From NCBI GenBank assembly GCA_032718565.1, contig JAVGVS010000055.1, positions 671,206 through 735,205 on the forward strand: a DNA stretch of 64,000 bases. The letters run 5' to 3'. Position 1 is the stretch's first letter, and every line of letters begins with the position of its first letter. The notes under the pieces are model-generated. The model made no database searches. It saw nothing but the letters and a program-made list of their open reading frames with translations, and had not been told where the DNA came from. The position numbers and the translations under genes were made by a program. Shown piece by piece: positions 22,910 through 34,744 of this stretch. The stretch comes from Distichodus sexfasciatus (Eukaryota > Chordata > Actinopteri > Characiformes > Distichodontidae).

Positions 22910-23012
22910 TATATTTATATAAAAGTGGTAAACGAGTGTGTGAATGTGTATCAGCTTCTTTATCCGAGCTCTGACCCTCTTCCTCCTCCTCTTCCTCCTC
23001 CTCCTCCTCCAG

Positions 23013-23138
23013 GACTCAGCCTCATCACCATCGTCGGCCTCAAGCCCGAGACCAAGTACGAGGTCAAGATGTCTGCCATCAATGGCAAGGGTGAAGGAGA
23101 CAGCTCTGCTCCAGAGACCTTTAAAACACAGCCTGTCA
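23013..23138 (+). CDS. ncam1: NCAM1 exon 12: second part of FnIII domain 1
   Basis: The 126-bp exon encodes GLSLITIVGLKPETKYEV, then KMSAINGKGEGDSS and ending FKTQPV. The GLKPET-Y motif is the FnIII E-F loop tyrosine corner, and INGKGEG is the F-G region. The acceptor follows a (CCT)n run, and the donor GTAAGT is a perfect consensus. The last base A joins either exon 13 (giving Arg-Glu-Pro) or the candidate MSD cassette exons in the following intron, all phase 1. Confidence 0.97.
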
Positions 23139-23167
23139 GTAAGTACCACTCTCTGCTCCTCCCTCCA

Positions 23168-23198
<31 letters not shown>

Positions 23199-23429
23199 TC
23201 CTCTCACTTTCTCTCCGTTTCATGTAACCATGGTGCTCTCTCCCCCCTCACTCCGCCTCAGCTCAGCTCTGCAGCAGGCCACTCCACGCTGAGTGCCTCC
23301 CTGCCCCACAGGACCTGTGTGTGTGTGTGTGTTTGTGTGTGTGTGTGAGCCAGCAGTAGTGTCGGGAGTTGCTTGGCAAATGCCCGCCACCAGCCTCACC
23401 ACTGCACCCTGCTGTCCTAAGTGTGTAGT

Positions 23430-23848
23430 CTCTCTCTCTCTCTCTCTCTCTCATCTTCATCCTCACATTCTCACATTCAATCCATTTTTATTCTGCCTCT
23501 CATTCTTCAGATATCTCTCTCTCTCGTTCTGGTTTTCACCCTCTCTCTCACATCTTTCATCCTTCTTATTTTCCTTTACTTTACATTTCTCGTTTTTCCT
23601 CAATTTTCTCAATTTCTCTCCTCAGTGTTTCTCAATGATCAAATCTCGTCATATTTATTCCACCTTCCGTTCTCCAGTTCTCTCTCCTGTTCTCGCTTTC
23701 TCTCTGAATTCTTTCTTACCTCTCTCTTTATTCTCTTCCCCTCTCTCTCATTAAGTCTCTCTCATTCTGTTTCTCCCTCTCCTTCGCTACTTCTCTATTT
23801 TATTCTCGTTGTCTCTCCCTTTCTCTCTCCCTTTCTCGTCCATTCTCA

Positions 23849-23885
<37 letters not shown>

Positions 23886-23995
23886 ACATTCAGTCTCTCT
23901 CATTCCTGTTCTCTCTCACGCTCTCTTTTTCACTCAGTCTCTCTTACTTTCTCTCTTTATTGTAAATTCTCATATCTCTCTTTCTTTTTCTCCCT

Positions 23996-24032
<37 letters not shown>
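23430..24032. repeat. CT-rich low-complexity tract
   Basis: About 600 bp of C/T-rich sequence with several pure (CT)n runs, the longest near 23853-23883 and 24000-24028. The long open frame across it (225 codons, mostly Ser/Leu) is a by-product of the repeat. A shorter (CT)n lies at 23165-23212 just after exon 12. Confidence 0.9.
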
Positions 24033-24784
24033 TTGAGTTCCTGTCAGTGCCAGTGTGCGTGCATGTGTGTGTTTTACCCAGCAGCTTGTCACTGGTAGAT
24101 GTGTGTGTGTGTGTGTGTATCCAGCATCCTAGGCTCTGCCTCATCAACCGATTCCCATGCAGGCGTCTGTAAGCAGTGTGAGGGTTATTAGCCCAGTGTC
24201 TCAAATCAGCATCGCTGCCATGTCCTCCTCCTCCTCCTCATCATCATCAACACAGCGTTACCGTAGCAGCACTCTCTTTATGCACAGACGCCACATCTGA
24301 ACCGAACCGGCTAATTAACACCATTCGGCATTCCCAACCGACACAGAGTTCAAGTGAAGGATTTGCGGGCACGCAGCCGGATACGACTGTTCTGCGTTTG
24401 CTGTAAAAGGGGGGGCTCTCCGTATGTTGTTAAGAGTTTTATTCTCTTGTTTTAATATTTGGCTTTGGCCTGGTCTTTTTCAACCCGTCGGGCAATTACC
24501 GAACGCCATAACAAAGGAGTGTTTTATCTCTCGCTCACTTCTGGCCGGGAGCAGCTTAGAAAAAGGAAAGTTGTTATGCGGGAGGCAAAGCGGCAAGTGG
24601 TCTCTCTGATAATTCACTTTCCTCTTAAACTAGTAGGGATTAAGTGACTTTATAAAACGCAAAAATCCACGCAGTTTCCTCTCTGTGCGTTTCTTATATT
24701 AAAAGAGTCGCCTGGCTGATACGATACACTTGATCCATCTCTGAAGTAGGTTGTAATGGAGTAAACCGAAAAGAAGGAGAGAGA

Positions 24785-24818
24785 CGAGGAGGAGGAGGAG
24801 GAGGAGGAGGAGGAGGGA
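24785..24818. repeat. (GAG)n microsatellite
   Basis: A pure run of about ten gag/gga triplets in intron 12 with no coding context. Confidence 0.9.
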
Positions 24819-25444
24819 CGAGTTTGCACCACGACATGTTTCTCAGCTGTTTTGACTTTCATAAAGCCACAAACTACAGAGGAAAAAAGCAGGGAACTTT
24901 TCTTTCACTTGGTCTCCCTTTTGTTTCATGTGGCACACTAATGCACAGACGAGTGATTTCTGCAGGGCTTCGGGCTCGTTATTAGAGTTAAGCCTGGCAT
25001 TAGTCATAGGCAGGTTGACACTGATTTGGGTCTGCTTGGTATATCACGCTTCCATCTGCGCTTCCACCACCCCGAGCTTCGGTTGCACCCGCCCCACACT
25101 CCTCTTCCTGCTCTCTTCACTCTCTCTCTCTTTCTCCCCCTCTTTCCCACCACAATGAGACCTTCAGCTGTGCCAGCTTTAGTCCCTTACTAATTAAGAT
25201 TTAAGAGCTCTATCAATGTGACGTAAGGGTTTTTTTGCCAGTTTGAGACCAGAGCAGTGTGTGTTTTTCCCGTTTTGAATTGATTTTGTTTAGTGATGCT
25301 ACTCTTTGTGGCCGATGCGGTGTTGGTTGACACATTGCTAATTCTTTAAAATGATATCTCATTCTGTTTTTCAGTAGATCGGATAATCAGATTAAACCAG
25401 AACAAATAACAATATTTACATTCATTTACTTTTTTTATGTATAA

Positions 25445-25655
25445 TCGATTTACATTTACAGCATTTAGCAGATGCTGTAAATATCCAAATTATCCAGAGC
25501 GACTTACATTTCTTAATTTCAGGGACAGCTCCCCTGAGAGCAACTTAGGGTCAGGGGTCTTGCCAAGGGACCCAGTGTTGGTAACGCCAGAGGTCGGATT
25601 TGAACCCACAACCTCTTGGTCTCAGGGCGAGTGTCCTGCCACCAACACCCTACAG
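25445..25655 (-). repeat. SINE family B copy, minus orientation
   Basis: On the plus strand it reads atttacagcatttagcagat (reverse of the tail), cagagcgacttacatttctt, ggtcaggggtcttgccaagg, then the reversed tRNA head with TTTGAACCC (B box) and caccaacacc. It is close to full length. Confidence 0.82.
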
Positions 25656-25703
25656 TATCAACCACCTTTACAGCATGTACTGATGAATACCTGCATAAGA
25701 GCC

Positions 25704-26325
25704 TGTGTCCAGCAAACACGTTTTTTTTGCACCGAGAGCAGTCAAAACCTCACTTTCAGACCACTTTCTCAGCGCCTCTCTTAGCGCTTGTTGTTGCTAA
25801 GTTACAAAAAGTGTCATCAGGCACTTCCACGTTCGTTCCTGTTTCATGTAAACATTGTAACGCGTTCCTTTGAGATCGGTAGTTTAGTCGGCATGAAAGA
25901 GATTAGTGAGTTCTTGACTGTGTGTGTCCCACCCATTCCTCGATTTTGATTGGCTAGCAAGAGATAAGTGACATTGACGAGCGCAGCACTGTTCTAAAAG
26001 TTGAACGGATTTCAACTTGAAGCGCTCTAAGCACCGCGGCAAAAAAAAAAAAAACCTCTGAACGCTGAAGCTCATAAGAGCACATAAGAGTGGGTGTTGG
26101 TGGCCTAGTGGTAGGACACTCGCCTTTGAACCAAGCGGTTGTGGGTTCAAATCCGACCTCGGGGGTTACCAACACTGGGTCCCTGAGCAAGACCCTTAAC
26201 CCTAAGTTACTCTCAGGAGAACTGTCCCTGAAATTAGGAAATGTAAGTCGCTCTGGATAAGAGCGTCTGCTAAATGCTGTAAATAAGATTTGTATTGAAA
26301 ATAGGCACTGCCAGCGCCAAAACTC
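25704..26325. mobile_element. Harbinger-like MITE with a nested SINE B
   Basis: The left end GAGCCTGTGTCCAGCAAACA and interior phrases (gcgccatc/ggcacttcc, ttgattggctagcaagagat, gttctaaaagttgaacg) match copies at 28606-28846, 37464-38268 and 55056-55662. A SINE B copy (26095-26287) splits the right part. The element breaks off at 26325 before its inverted terminus. Confidence 0.7.
26095..26287 (+). repeat. SINE family B copy, intact
   Basis: It starts tgttggtggcctagtggtag, has B box GGTTCAAATCC, the body gacccttaaccctaagttac and the 3' end ctggataagagcgtctgcta followed by aatgctgtaaat. It is inserted inside the MITE at 25704-26325 and so postdates it. Confidence 0.88.
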
Positions 26326-26349
26326 ACATTATGCCTAGCAAAGTTTTCC

Positions 26350-26555
26350 GTATTTACATTTTACAGACGTTGTTACACAGGTTGAATTTTCCTAATTTCG
26401 GGCACAACCTTCTTGGAGCAACAACTCAAAGTCTTGCTCAGGGCTTTACGCTCAGGCCCCACATTGGCTTTATGCTCAAACCCCCATTCTTATGGCCACT
26501 AACACCAGGTTTCTGTCACTCAGTTACTCAGGCCACTGCACCACAACCACCCCAT
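26350..26555 (-). repeat. Degraded SINE family B fragment
   Basis: Fragments tttacattttacagacg, caaagtcttgctcagggctt and ccactgcaccacaacca follow the minus-strand order of SINE B but are heavily mutated. Confidence 0.45.
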
Positions 26556-26913
26556 AATGATAGCAATCTGCCGCAGTCTGTGGTGTATTGCATTTTACAT
26601 CCAAAACACACCTTTTGTTTTAATGAAGAGAATGAGTGCAGCCATTTCACACCATACATCAGTGTAATGACTATTTTTGCAGCCTCAAACTAGCAAAAAA
26701 ATCAATTTGGACACGCCCTTAACGCCCAAAGATTGTTAAGAGAGATAGAGCCCTCAAGCTTAAAAGACTGAGTCTAAAGTGGCCCAGCTGAAGTCACGTC
26801 TCTCGTCAGTCTTGTGTTTTTTTCTTCAGTTCTCATGTTTTCTCTGTTTCTGCATTTTGCGTCTCATCATGTTGTTTCTCATCATCTTGTTTTCGTTCCA
26901 ATGGACGACTCAG

Positions 26914-26928
26914 GCTATACTTTCTCAA
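26914..26928 (+). CDS. ncam1: Candidate NCAM1 MSD1a-like 15-bp cassette exon
   Basis: A 15-bp segment GCTATACTTTCTCAA is bounded by CTCAG and a perfect donor GTAAGT. About 100 bp upstream is strongly T/C-rich. Joined after exon 12 (phase 1) it reads Ser-Tyr-Thr-Phe-Ser and leaves phase 1, so it fits before the 48-bp candidate or exon 13 without a shift. Bird and mammal NCAM have a 15-bp MSD1a exon at exactly this place in the gene, used in muscle stem isoforms. I cannot compare residues from memory. The assignment rests on length, phase, order and splice signals; transcript evidence is lacking. Confidence 0.6.
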
Positions 26929-26942
26929 GTAAGTGCTCCATC

Positions 26943-26973
<31 letters not shown>

Positions 26974-28469
26974 ATCTCTCGTTATATATCCATGTTTCTT
27001 TTGCCATTTGTTTCCATTTCTCCCGGTTTCTCTGCACGTTTCCGCCACATCCGCCAGGAAGCTATTAGCCAAAGGTAGTGAAGCTTAAATGAGAAATTCA
27101 AATGAGGTCTTAAAGTATTCCCGCCTCACGCCGACTCGCGCGCCTCGGCGAAATTGGATCCGAAATATTCTGTTTTCCCACTGAATTAAGACGCTGTTTG
27201 CTCATTTCCTCCAAGCACCAAGACAGGAAAGGCTGCGATTGCATTAAAGACTTTAGAAAGGGACTCATGCAGTATCTCTTCTCTTACGCACTCCTTCCAG
27301 ACGGAATTCCATTTTATTACTCCAACACGGAGCAAGGTTTGTGGATGTTGTCACCGCTTTAGATGTGTCCGGTAGCCGATAGCTTTGAGTTTGTGAGCTC
27401 TACTGTAGCTTTGCCACTAGCCTCAGCGGTCACCCACCCTCTTCCCGGGAAAGATATTCCCGTCACGCAGACGTTAAAGCGGCACCTGTGATCCAGTTAA
27501 TCTGGACTTCAGAAGAGTATTAGATTAGGTTTTAGGAGAAACCCGGCTGGACGGTGGATCTACGGGAGGAGGGTTGGTGAACCGCTGCCTTAGTCAGCCT
27601 CAGTGCAAACTTTCCCTCGTTCTTCAGCATCGTGGTAAACTCCTGCAGACTCGTCATTGTGAAGGTGCATGGTCTGAAAAGGTTATAATTTCTCTTTTTA
27701 CCTAAACGAAAGGTGATGAGAGTAAAATAAACTATACACTGTGGTGACTGCTGGCAAATCTGAGTAATTTGAGTGACCGGAACCGTACTTACTGACCATA
27801 ACTTTGTGGGTTCAAATCCCAGATAGAGTATATATATATATATACATATTTCCCAAAATTCTGTAGATTAGAAGCTATTTTGGGAGCGGCAAGGCAAATA
27901 AAATGCAGTGAAAAGGAAATAAGAACATCAGTCTCACAGCTGCAACCCTGATTTGACCAAACATCCAAGTTTTCTCTCAGGAAACTGGTTGAGTTTTAAA
28001 GCCTTTGTTGTGCAGAGAGGCAGTTTTGAGCAAATATGTTGAAAGTAGGGCTGGGAACGTCAACACAATAATGGACGCGATTAATCAGCAAACTAGCATG
28101 TTCTTTTTTTTTTGTTTTAGCCCAAAAGAATCATATTCCCAAGTTTGGAGCAAAGTTGCACTGAGAGCACCAGCGAAGACCTTGATCTGATTGAAACATG
28201 GTTTATTTTTGGAGAAATCTGCTTTTTCACCACCTAGTTTTGGGATATAGACATGACGGCAGCTAGTCCTCTTTTGAAATTAGTCTTGAGCAACTGAAAA
28301 AGCCACAAATAAATCAGTGAAAAAAGGGAGGGGGGCAGAGCTTGAAATATTTTTGGTGAGGAGAAAGTGATGGGGAGGCGGCTCAAAAATATTCAGACCT
28401 ACAAAAGGGGAGTCCTTGAGAAAGAGTTTGGGAACCAACTGCTATAGTGCTGTACTGCCAGTGTTGCCC

Positions 28470-28604
28470 GCAGAAAAATGGCTAGTCGAGGCGGCGCCTT
28501 CCCTTGCAACGGGGGCAGAAAAATGGCTAGTCGAGGCGGCGCCTTCCCTTGGAACGGGGGCAGAAAAATAGCTAGTCAAGGCAGCGCCTTCCCTTGGAAC
28601 AGGG
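28470..28604. repeat. Tandem repeat, three units of 45 bp
   Basis: The unit begins gcagaaaaatggctagtcga, followed by ggcggcgccttccctt and an acggggg end. Copies start at 28470, 28515 and 28560 and differ at a few sites. It abuts a Harbinger-like MITE fragment. Confidence 0.9.
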
Positions 28605-28605
28605 G

Positions 28606-28846
28606 GATGGTTAGGGTTAGGGTTTTGATTTTGATTGGCTAGAAAGAGAGAAGTGACATTGACCAGCCCAGCGCTGTTCTAAAAGTTTTAACTTGAAGTG
28701 CTCTCAGCGCTGCGGTAAACAAACCGCCTCCACCGATGTCCTTTTTGCTGCTGAAGGCGCTTAGCGCTCTGAACGCTCATTGGATTTGTATTAAAAATAG
28801 GCACTGCCTGCTCCAAAAACCCGTTTGGTGGACACAGGCCCTAACT
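28606..28846. mobile_element. Harbinger-like MITE, right half
   Basis: It runs from ttgattttgattggctagaa to the inverted terminus CGTTTGGTGGACACAGGCCC at 28846, followed by TAA. The left half is replaced by the 45-bp tandem array. The terminus gives the family end sequence GGGCCTGTGTCC. Confidence 0.7.
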
Positions 28847-30349
28847 TTATTTACTCTTTATATAACAGAAAACCCGGTGCAGACGCATCACTAGCCTTGA
28901 TAAGTAACTGACTTGGAGATCTTAATAAGATACAGAATAGCAGATATCAACAAACAGCTGATAAGACTCTATTAATTTATGTTTAGTTTAGATAATAATA
29001 GTTATTAATAGTTAATAATAATAATTATCTTACATCCACATGTCCTTCCCACATCGACAGGTGGTTGTACTCTGCGATGCGGAAACCCTGACTGTGTTTA
29101 GGAATACATCATTAAAACCTCCCCATTCAGTGTGTTCAATCCGTGCTTTTTTAATGACAAAAAAGAAAAACAGTTCAGTTTAGCGTTTCCGGGGGTCGGC
29201 GATCGTATTTTTATGAAGTTGTCTCTGATTTGACTGACAGGCGCATCTCAGTCGGCCGGCACGCGAGTCCTCATTTAGCCTTGTCGCTGACGGGGATGAT
29301 TTTGACGGAGCGAGCTTTCTCGTGGTCATTACGGCGTAATAGAACAGAGGCAGACAGGCGTGGAAGAGCCCCATATCCTGTAATGATAGCGTAATGCGGT
29401 CGCGCTGGGCCAAGACGGATGGCGACGTCTGCCCTTTTCTTTTTTTTTTCCTGGGGTGGCGGTAGAGGCCGGTGTGAGAGGGTGATTGGCGACACAATGA
29501 TCCAAAGCACTCCAAACACTTACCAAACATCCGTCAGATCCTGGAGTGACAGGGAGCGGAGCACACCGGCAGCTCAGACAGTCATCACATTACGGCTAAA
29601 GAGACGCTCTGACAGCCAGCCGAGAACGCTATCTACCACGGTTCCGGCTTGGGAACAAAGTAGGAGGAGCGTGAAAAAATTATTTGAGTTTCATTTTTAG
29701 GCAAAAGTGGCAGCACGGTTTGAGATGGAGAAGTTGCGCTTTGGTGGATTCGTTGTTAGCAATTAAATTTTCTTTGCATTGCTGAAAGAACAGCACTGAA
29801 CTGCATAACTTTTAAACTGATTATTGCAAGCTGCCTCTCCACAAAAATTCAGTGAATGCACACCAAAGATAATGAGATATGGATCGGACCAAGGAGTCAC
29901 AGTGAAGAAAATATGATCAAACGCCATGTTGCAGGAATTATTTATTCCACAAGGCTGGTGTATAGAACAGACGCATCACACCTGGAAAGTGATGGATTTT
30001 TATTTTGTGTTGCAGTTAGCTTTACAATCAAGAGTAGAAATTGTAGAAATTCTCACGAAAACTTGGTTGTAGTTAAAACCAGCTTGCTGGGCATAAGAGT
30101 TTATGTTTAAGATCTAGATCTAGATATAGAATAGTTTCAGAAGATTGTAGTCATCACAACTTAAGATATGTTTACCTGCCTGCTTTCACAACTTTAAGTG
30201 CACAAGAACTTGAACGTCCATGCTGTAGTCAGTCTTTCACATCCGAGCACAGCAAACTATTCATGGAGTGTGTAAGAAAAGTAGGAATGTTTTCAGCACG
30301 TCCACTTCCAAAATGAAGGGCAGGTGTGGGCAAAAGGCATGAGGATGGC

Positions 30350-30600
30350 AGTGTTGGGGAAGCTATTTTAAATATATATTTTGGAAGAAAAATATCTGCC
30401 AAGTTGCTGTTTAAATACAGTAATGTAGTAAGTACTGTACATTTACTTCTATCTTGGCTAAGATCCTCTGACTCCATCTCTCAGCTGCCAAGAGCGCACT
30501 GTGATGCAATGGCAGAGTGTTGCCATCAGATGCCACTTCTTCACCAATCAGAAACACCTGGTGTATATACAGTATATTAGTAAACACTAGTGCAGCACTG
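30350..30600. repeat. Dispersed element with 'gtgttgggga' end
   Basis: It starts CAGTGTTGGGGAAGCTATTT and includes the unit seen in the 9586 tandem array (actccatctctcagctgcca, cagatgccacttct, caatcagaaacacctgg). Related fragments lie at 13318-13520, 31446-31640 and 55680-56160. The end sequence resembles common fish hAT-type MITEs, but boundaries are unclear. Confidence 0.5.
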
Positions 30601-32492
30601 GACAGCACTGGATGCTATCAGAGCATCCGCATCCAAAGCAGAGTCCAGGTTCGGAGGCAAACGACTCTTTAGGATGGTGTGTTGGAGGAGCAGCCGTGCT
30701 GAAGAACTTTGTCTCCTCAGGCCTCTCTCCTAATTCCTGAAAAAAACATAGATGGGATGCATACCATTGCTGCAGGGTGAAGCCCCATCTCCTCACATCT
30801 CAACCCGGTTGCTGGAGAAGATGCGCTGAGCGGAGGCGGTTGCCGGGTGACTGCTGGACCGGGCCTGTCAGGGCAGAGAGAGAGGGAATGAGAGGTGATG
30901 GACAGCTAATGCAGCTCTCTGACAGATGCCCCCCTACACACACACACACACACACCCCTCCTCTTCCCTCTGCACCAAGGCTATTGAACCTGGAGCGGCA
31001 AACACACCCCCTTAAGGGACAGACTTAAACGCTCTCACTGCCCATGGTCCAGGGCCGGAGCTTTTTTTTTTTTTTGTCATTATCATATCTCGTGACAGGT
31101 CTCCTCTCACCAGACCAGTGGACGTTCTTGACAGAGGCAGAGCTTCCTCTGGGAAAAGAGGCGATTTCGAGGTCTCACAGGGCATGGTTGTAAGGGACAG
31201 AGAGGGAGACAGTGAGGGCTAATCTGACCGGGGTGCTAACTGGGAGCTTAGCAATGACAGAAGCTGGGATCAGACAGGAGATTGACTCCACAGACCCCAT
31301 GTGAAGTGTGAGAGAAACCCACTCAGAGGGTTTGAGGGTTGTCAGCTTTTGCAGTTTGTCTTGTCCACTCTGTGAGGCATGAAACTGCAGGACAAGAGGG
31401 ATCCCGCGTCAGTCGTTACAAGAACAGCCAAAGTGTCTTGTATGGGCAGTGTTGGGGAGTAGCTACAAGTGGCTTTTTTCAGTATCTTTATAGTAGCTAC
31501 TTTTAAAAGGCTGGAGCTTGAAAAGTAACAACTTTTCTAACAAATTACTATGTAGCATGGCAAAATGCTATGTTGTTACAAAAGAAATATATTTATAAAT
31601 TTCTGATTGGTGTTGAATTCTCAGAGGCGGCATCTGATACGAAAGCTCATTGCATCGCAGCACACGTTTGCCTGCTCCAAGACGGAGTCAGAGAACAGAG
31701 ATTACAGCACAGGTTAGACGAGATTTCAAGATGATTACTTGTTGTTGCTGTAGAGACGCAGGTCAGACCGAGCAAAGTTTCAAAACAACTTGTGATGCTT
31801 TTTCCAAGCTGGACTGGCACCAGAACTCTAGTTTGAAGGGTGATGGCTCCGTACTGCTTTTTACACCTCGGTGCGAAAAAGAGTAGCGAGCATGAAAAAT
31901 GGGAGAAGAGTGACAGAGATGGCACCCGCGAGGTACCGAGGGTGAAGTAGGGCTTCACTGCTTCAGGAGAGTTTAATACAGTACAAAAGTTGGCACTGCT
32001 ATGAACTGTCACAAGGTCTGAGTGCTCAAGTGGAGATCTTAATTGTGACTTCCCAAAAGGCAACGTTTAGTTGACCCTTCATTCTACTTGTGCTAAAGCT
32101 CTTCTAGTTTAATTATCACTCTGTTTTTCTTCGGGGGCTTTTTTCCATCCACTCCTTTATACTCAGAGTGTCCTTCAGACAACTCGCCCTCGCTCTGGTC
32201 ATTAGGCAGGCACAACTAGCCAAGCATATTAAAAGAACAGCATCTGAATGTGGCTTTTAGAGCTTATACACAAGCATCACGGGATAAATTATACATTTTT
32301 GTACTCTTTGTCCATCATGCGTTTGAAAAGTTGGTGAGGTCTTTACCTGGCCTGCAAGTCTTGGTCTGGAAGTGAAGGATTGCAAACTTGCTGATACCCA
32401 TTACCGATACGAATACGTAGGGCAGTATTTATACTACTGAAAATAACAATGCGCTAACCTGGCTCAACCAGACCAATACTCCAAAGAGAATT

Positions 32493-32722
32493 TAAGTGAG
32501 TGATTATTTGTCATTGTGAACACAGCACAGCCCCCCACAACGAAATGTGGCATCTGCTTAAAGGAGCATTGGGCAGCTTTTGGCAGTACATAGGTAGGAG
32601 TGCTTGGGGACGGTACCTTGCTTACGAGTACCTCAGTGGTACCTTTGCCCGTCTGGGACTTGAACCAGCAACCCTCCAATCACGGGGCCAACTCCCTAAC
32701 CGTTACGCTACCGACTGCCCCA
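32493..32722 (-). repeat. SINE family A copy
   Basis: Tail agtgagtgattatttgtcat, acagcac box, cttggggacggtaccttgct and the tRNA-like end cctaaccgttacgctaccga are all present. The minus-strand B box is GGTTCAAGTCCC. Confidence 0.82.
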
Positions 32723-32967
32723 GAATTAGTCTGGACTTCATGAGTTCTGTTGTAACAGATTATTAACATGAGTAAAGTTTTACCTTCACTTTTAATATAA
32801 AATTAGGCAGCACAGGTACAGCTACTGTTTATAGGACAGTTTATATTTTTTAGGCATTTACTTTGTAGATTTATTTTCTTGTAATGTTTAACTAAAATCT
32901 TTGTTAATTTCACATTTAAATTACACATGATATCCCTGTTTATAATATAAATGTCTATATTCTTTAT

Positions 32968-33185
32968 ACGGTGATTCGGTGCTTAGCGCTGTCGCGTCAT
33001 GGTGAGAAGGTTCTAGGTTCAGTGCGGTTTGAGCGTGGGGTCTTCCTGTGTGGAGTTTGAGTGCTGTCCCCATGTTGGTGTGGGTTGGCCCTCGGGTGCT
33101 CCGGCTTCCTGCTGCAGTCCAAAAGCACACAGTTTTGTGTGAGTGTGTGTGGGCCCTGCGGTGAGTAGTAACTGTGGCTGCCCAA
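32968..33185 (+). repeat. SINE family C (DANA/Mermaid-like) copy
   Basis: A worn head (ggtgcttagcgctgtcgcgt) is followed by cttcctgtgtggagtttgag, ccccatgttggtgtgggttg and cagtccaaaagcacacag. It is older than the copies at 19624 and 20625. Confidence 0.75.
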
Positions 33186-34696
33186 TCTGCAGGTAATGTA
33201 GAAAAATTGATGGGGTGCATCGTGCATCAACGACATATCACATCGAATCAAATCGTTGACATAATCGTAATAGAATCTAATCGTGAGACCGGTGAAGGTT
33301 CACACCTGTAATAGTTATGCATGTGACAAGTAAATCCGGAATCTGGGGAAAAAAGACAACCTCACAACTTTGCGTTTTAGCGCAGTGTTGCAATTAAGTG
33401 GTCTCCGTTCTGCGTGTCGAATATGTATGAAGTATGAGTATATGAGCGCAGTATCATATATCCGATGCCGGTGCCTATACATTTTTTTGTTGACATTTCA
33501 AACACGTGCTCTGCAGGGAAAGGTTCAGGCAGCTGCTGCGTCTTCCTCTGTTACCCGTAATTCCTTTTTTAACCTCGGGATCCCCCGCCGCCGCCAGGTG
33601 TGCCGCTCGCATATCTAAGCCGGTCCCCGCAGTGCGAGCAAAGTCTGGAAAGCGTGTTTCTGCGTCTGATGTGTGTCAGAAAGGAAGACGGCCGCTAACA
33701 GGCAAAGCCTTTTCTCCTTATTATTACGTTTGGCTGCTAGCAGGAAACGAGGAGCTATACTTTACCTCTTATCATGTTATTATCTCCCTCTCTGGGTGCT
33801 TATCACTTTACGGCAAGGCTCTTAGGTTCACGCCAGCGAGCGGCAAACTTCACTCCGAGACTGGAATTAGATTGATGAGGAGGCACCTGAGACGATAACG
33901 TCATCGGCACAAACGCTCTCTCAGTCGTTATCCTACAGCGCGAATTCGGTTTTGAGACAGGTGCATTCGTTGTAAAGATGCAGCAATGTAGGTCTGATAA
34001 TCATGAGCCTATAAGCGTGGGTTTGCTGTGTGTAGAATTGTGATGTTTAAGACCAAACTCGCCATTTTTCTGCGTTGGTGAACGGCTTGCTTTTGTGCGT
34101 GTTAATAGAGCCAAAGAAAGCCTGTTCTGTAAGAGAGCTCTTAGCGGCGGCAAATTATTAATGATTATCGGCTACCTTGCGAAAACAGAAAAAAACGTCT
34201 TTGAAATGTGAATGAGCTGATAAGACGTATCGAATCCTTTTAATGATTCATGAAAAAACGGAGGAAAAAGGCCGGCGCCGACTTCAAAACGCCACTCGGG
34301 ACAAGTTTTTCACATCAATTTCGGCAGATTTCGGGAAGTTTTGATCCGGTGTTGAAAATCGATACTCTTTCAGCCTTGTGTCCCCAACATTGGATCAATA
34401 AAAAAGCTTCAGACGCTTGGTTTTTGCTCGGCGCATCTCGGGTCCGATTCACGAAAACTACTGCTAAAATTCCAGCACTAGGTACCGTATATCTCCAAAC
34501 CAAAATAAAGCACATGGCACCAACGCCTTGGATGCGGTGTGGCGTAAAATGTGATTGTAAATGCGCCGCCATGTCTTCTGACCCATGCCGTGGAGGCGAA
34601 AGGTTGCGGTCAGCGTCGCTAGCAGCCGACCAAGAACGCTCCCCGACCAGACTAAAAGCAAAACGTTTTCTCATCATGATTCTCACCATTTTCCAG

Positions 34697-34744
34697 CGTC
34701 TTCAGCGACTCCAACCCCAATTCCTCCAACCACCGCAGTCCTTA
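34697..34744 (+). CDS. ncam1: Candidate NCAM1 MSD1b-like 48-bp cassette exon
   Basis: An exact 48-bp segment lies between acceptor TTTTCCAG and a consensus donor GTGAGT. Spliced in the exon 12 phase it reads TSSATPTPIPPTTAVL, a Ser/Thr/Pro-rich peptide with no stop, and leaves phase 1. The muscle-specific domain of bird and mammal NCAM lies at this gene position. It is the O-glycosylated hinge between the FnIII domains, and its second exon (MSD1b) is 48 bp. Identity of size, phase, order, composition and splice strength makes homology likely. Part of the segment lies inside longer open frames that have no other support. Transcript evidence is lacking. Confidence 0.77.

Larger units (their letters stand above)
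20361..23012 (+). other. Intron 11
   Basis: The intron holds a CA microsatellite (20384-20412), a SINE C copy (20625-20860), a second CA tract near 21526-21550, a short inverted repeat built on atgaatccaatctc (about 21712-21810), a truncated copy of the 46103 hAT-like element (about 22044-22375) and a Tc1/mariner-like MITE (22647-22909). A (CCT)n polypyrimidine tract directly precedes exon 12. Confidence 0.85.

Noticed and set aside
23421..24098. Open frame of 225 codons
   Set aside because: It is again a CT-rich low-complexity tract in intron 12.
26095..26170. tRNA-like sequence with A and B boxes
   Set aside because: It is the promoter head of a SINE, repeated many times in the window with the same 3' body, not a tRNA gene.
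28608..28625. Telomere-like GGTTAGGGTTAGGG
   Set aside because: Only about two hexamers, internal, next to a MITE; not evidence for a telomeric fusion.
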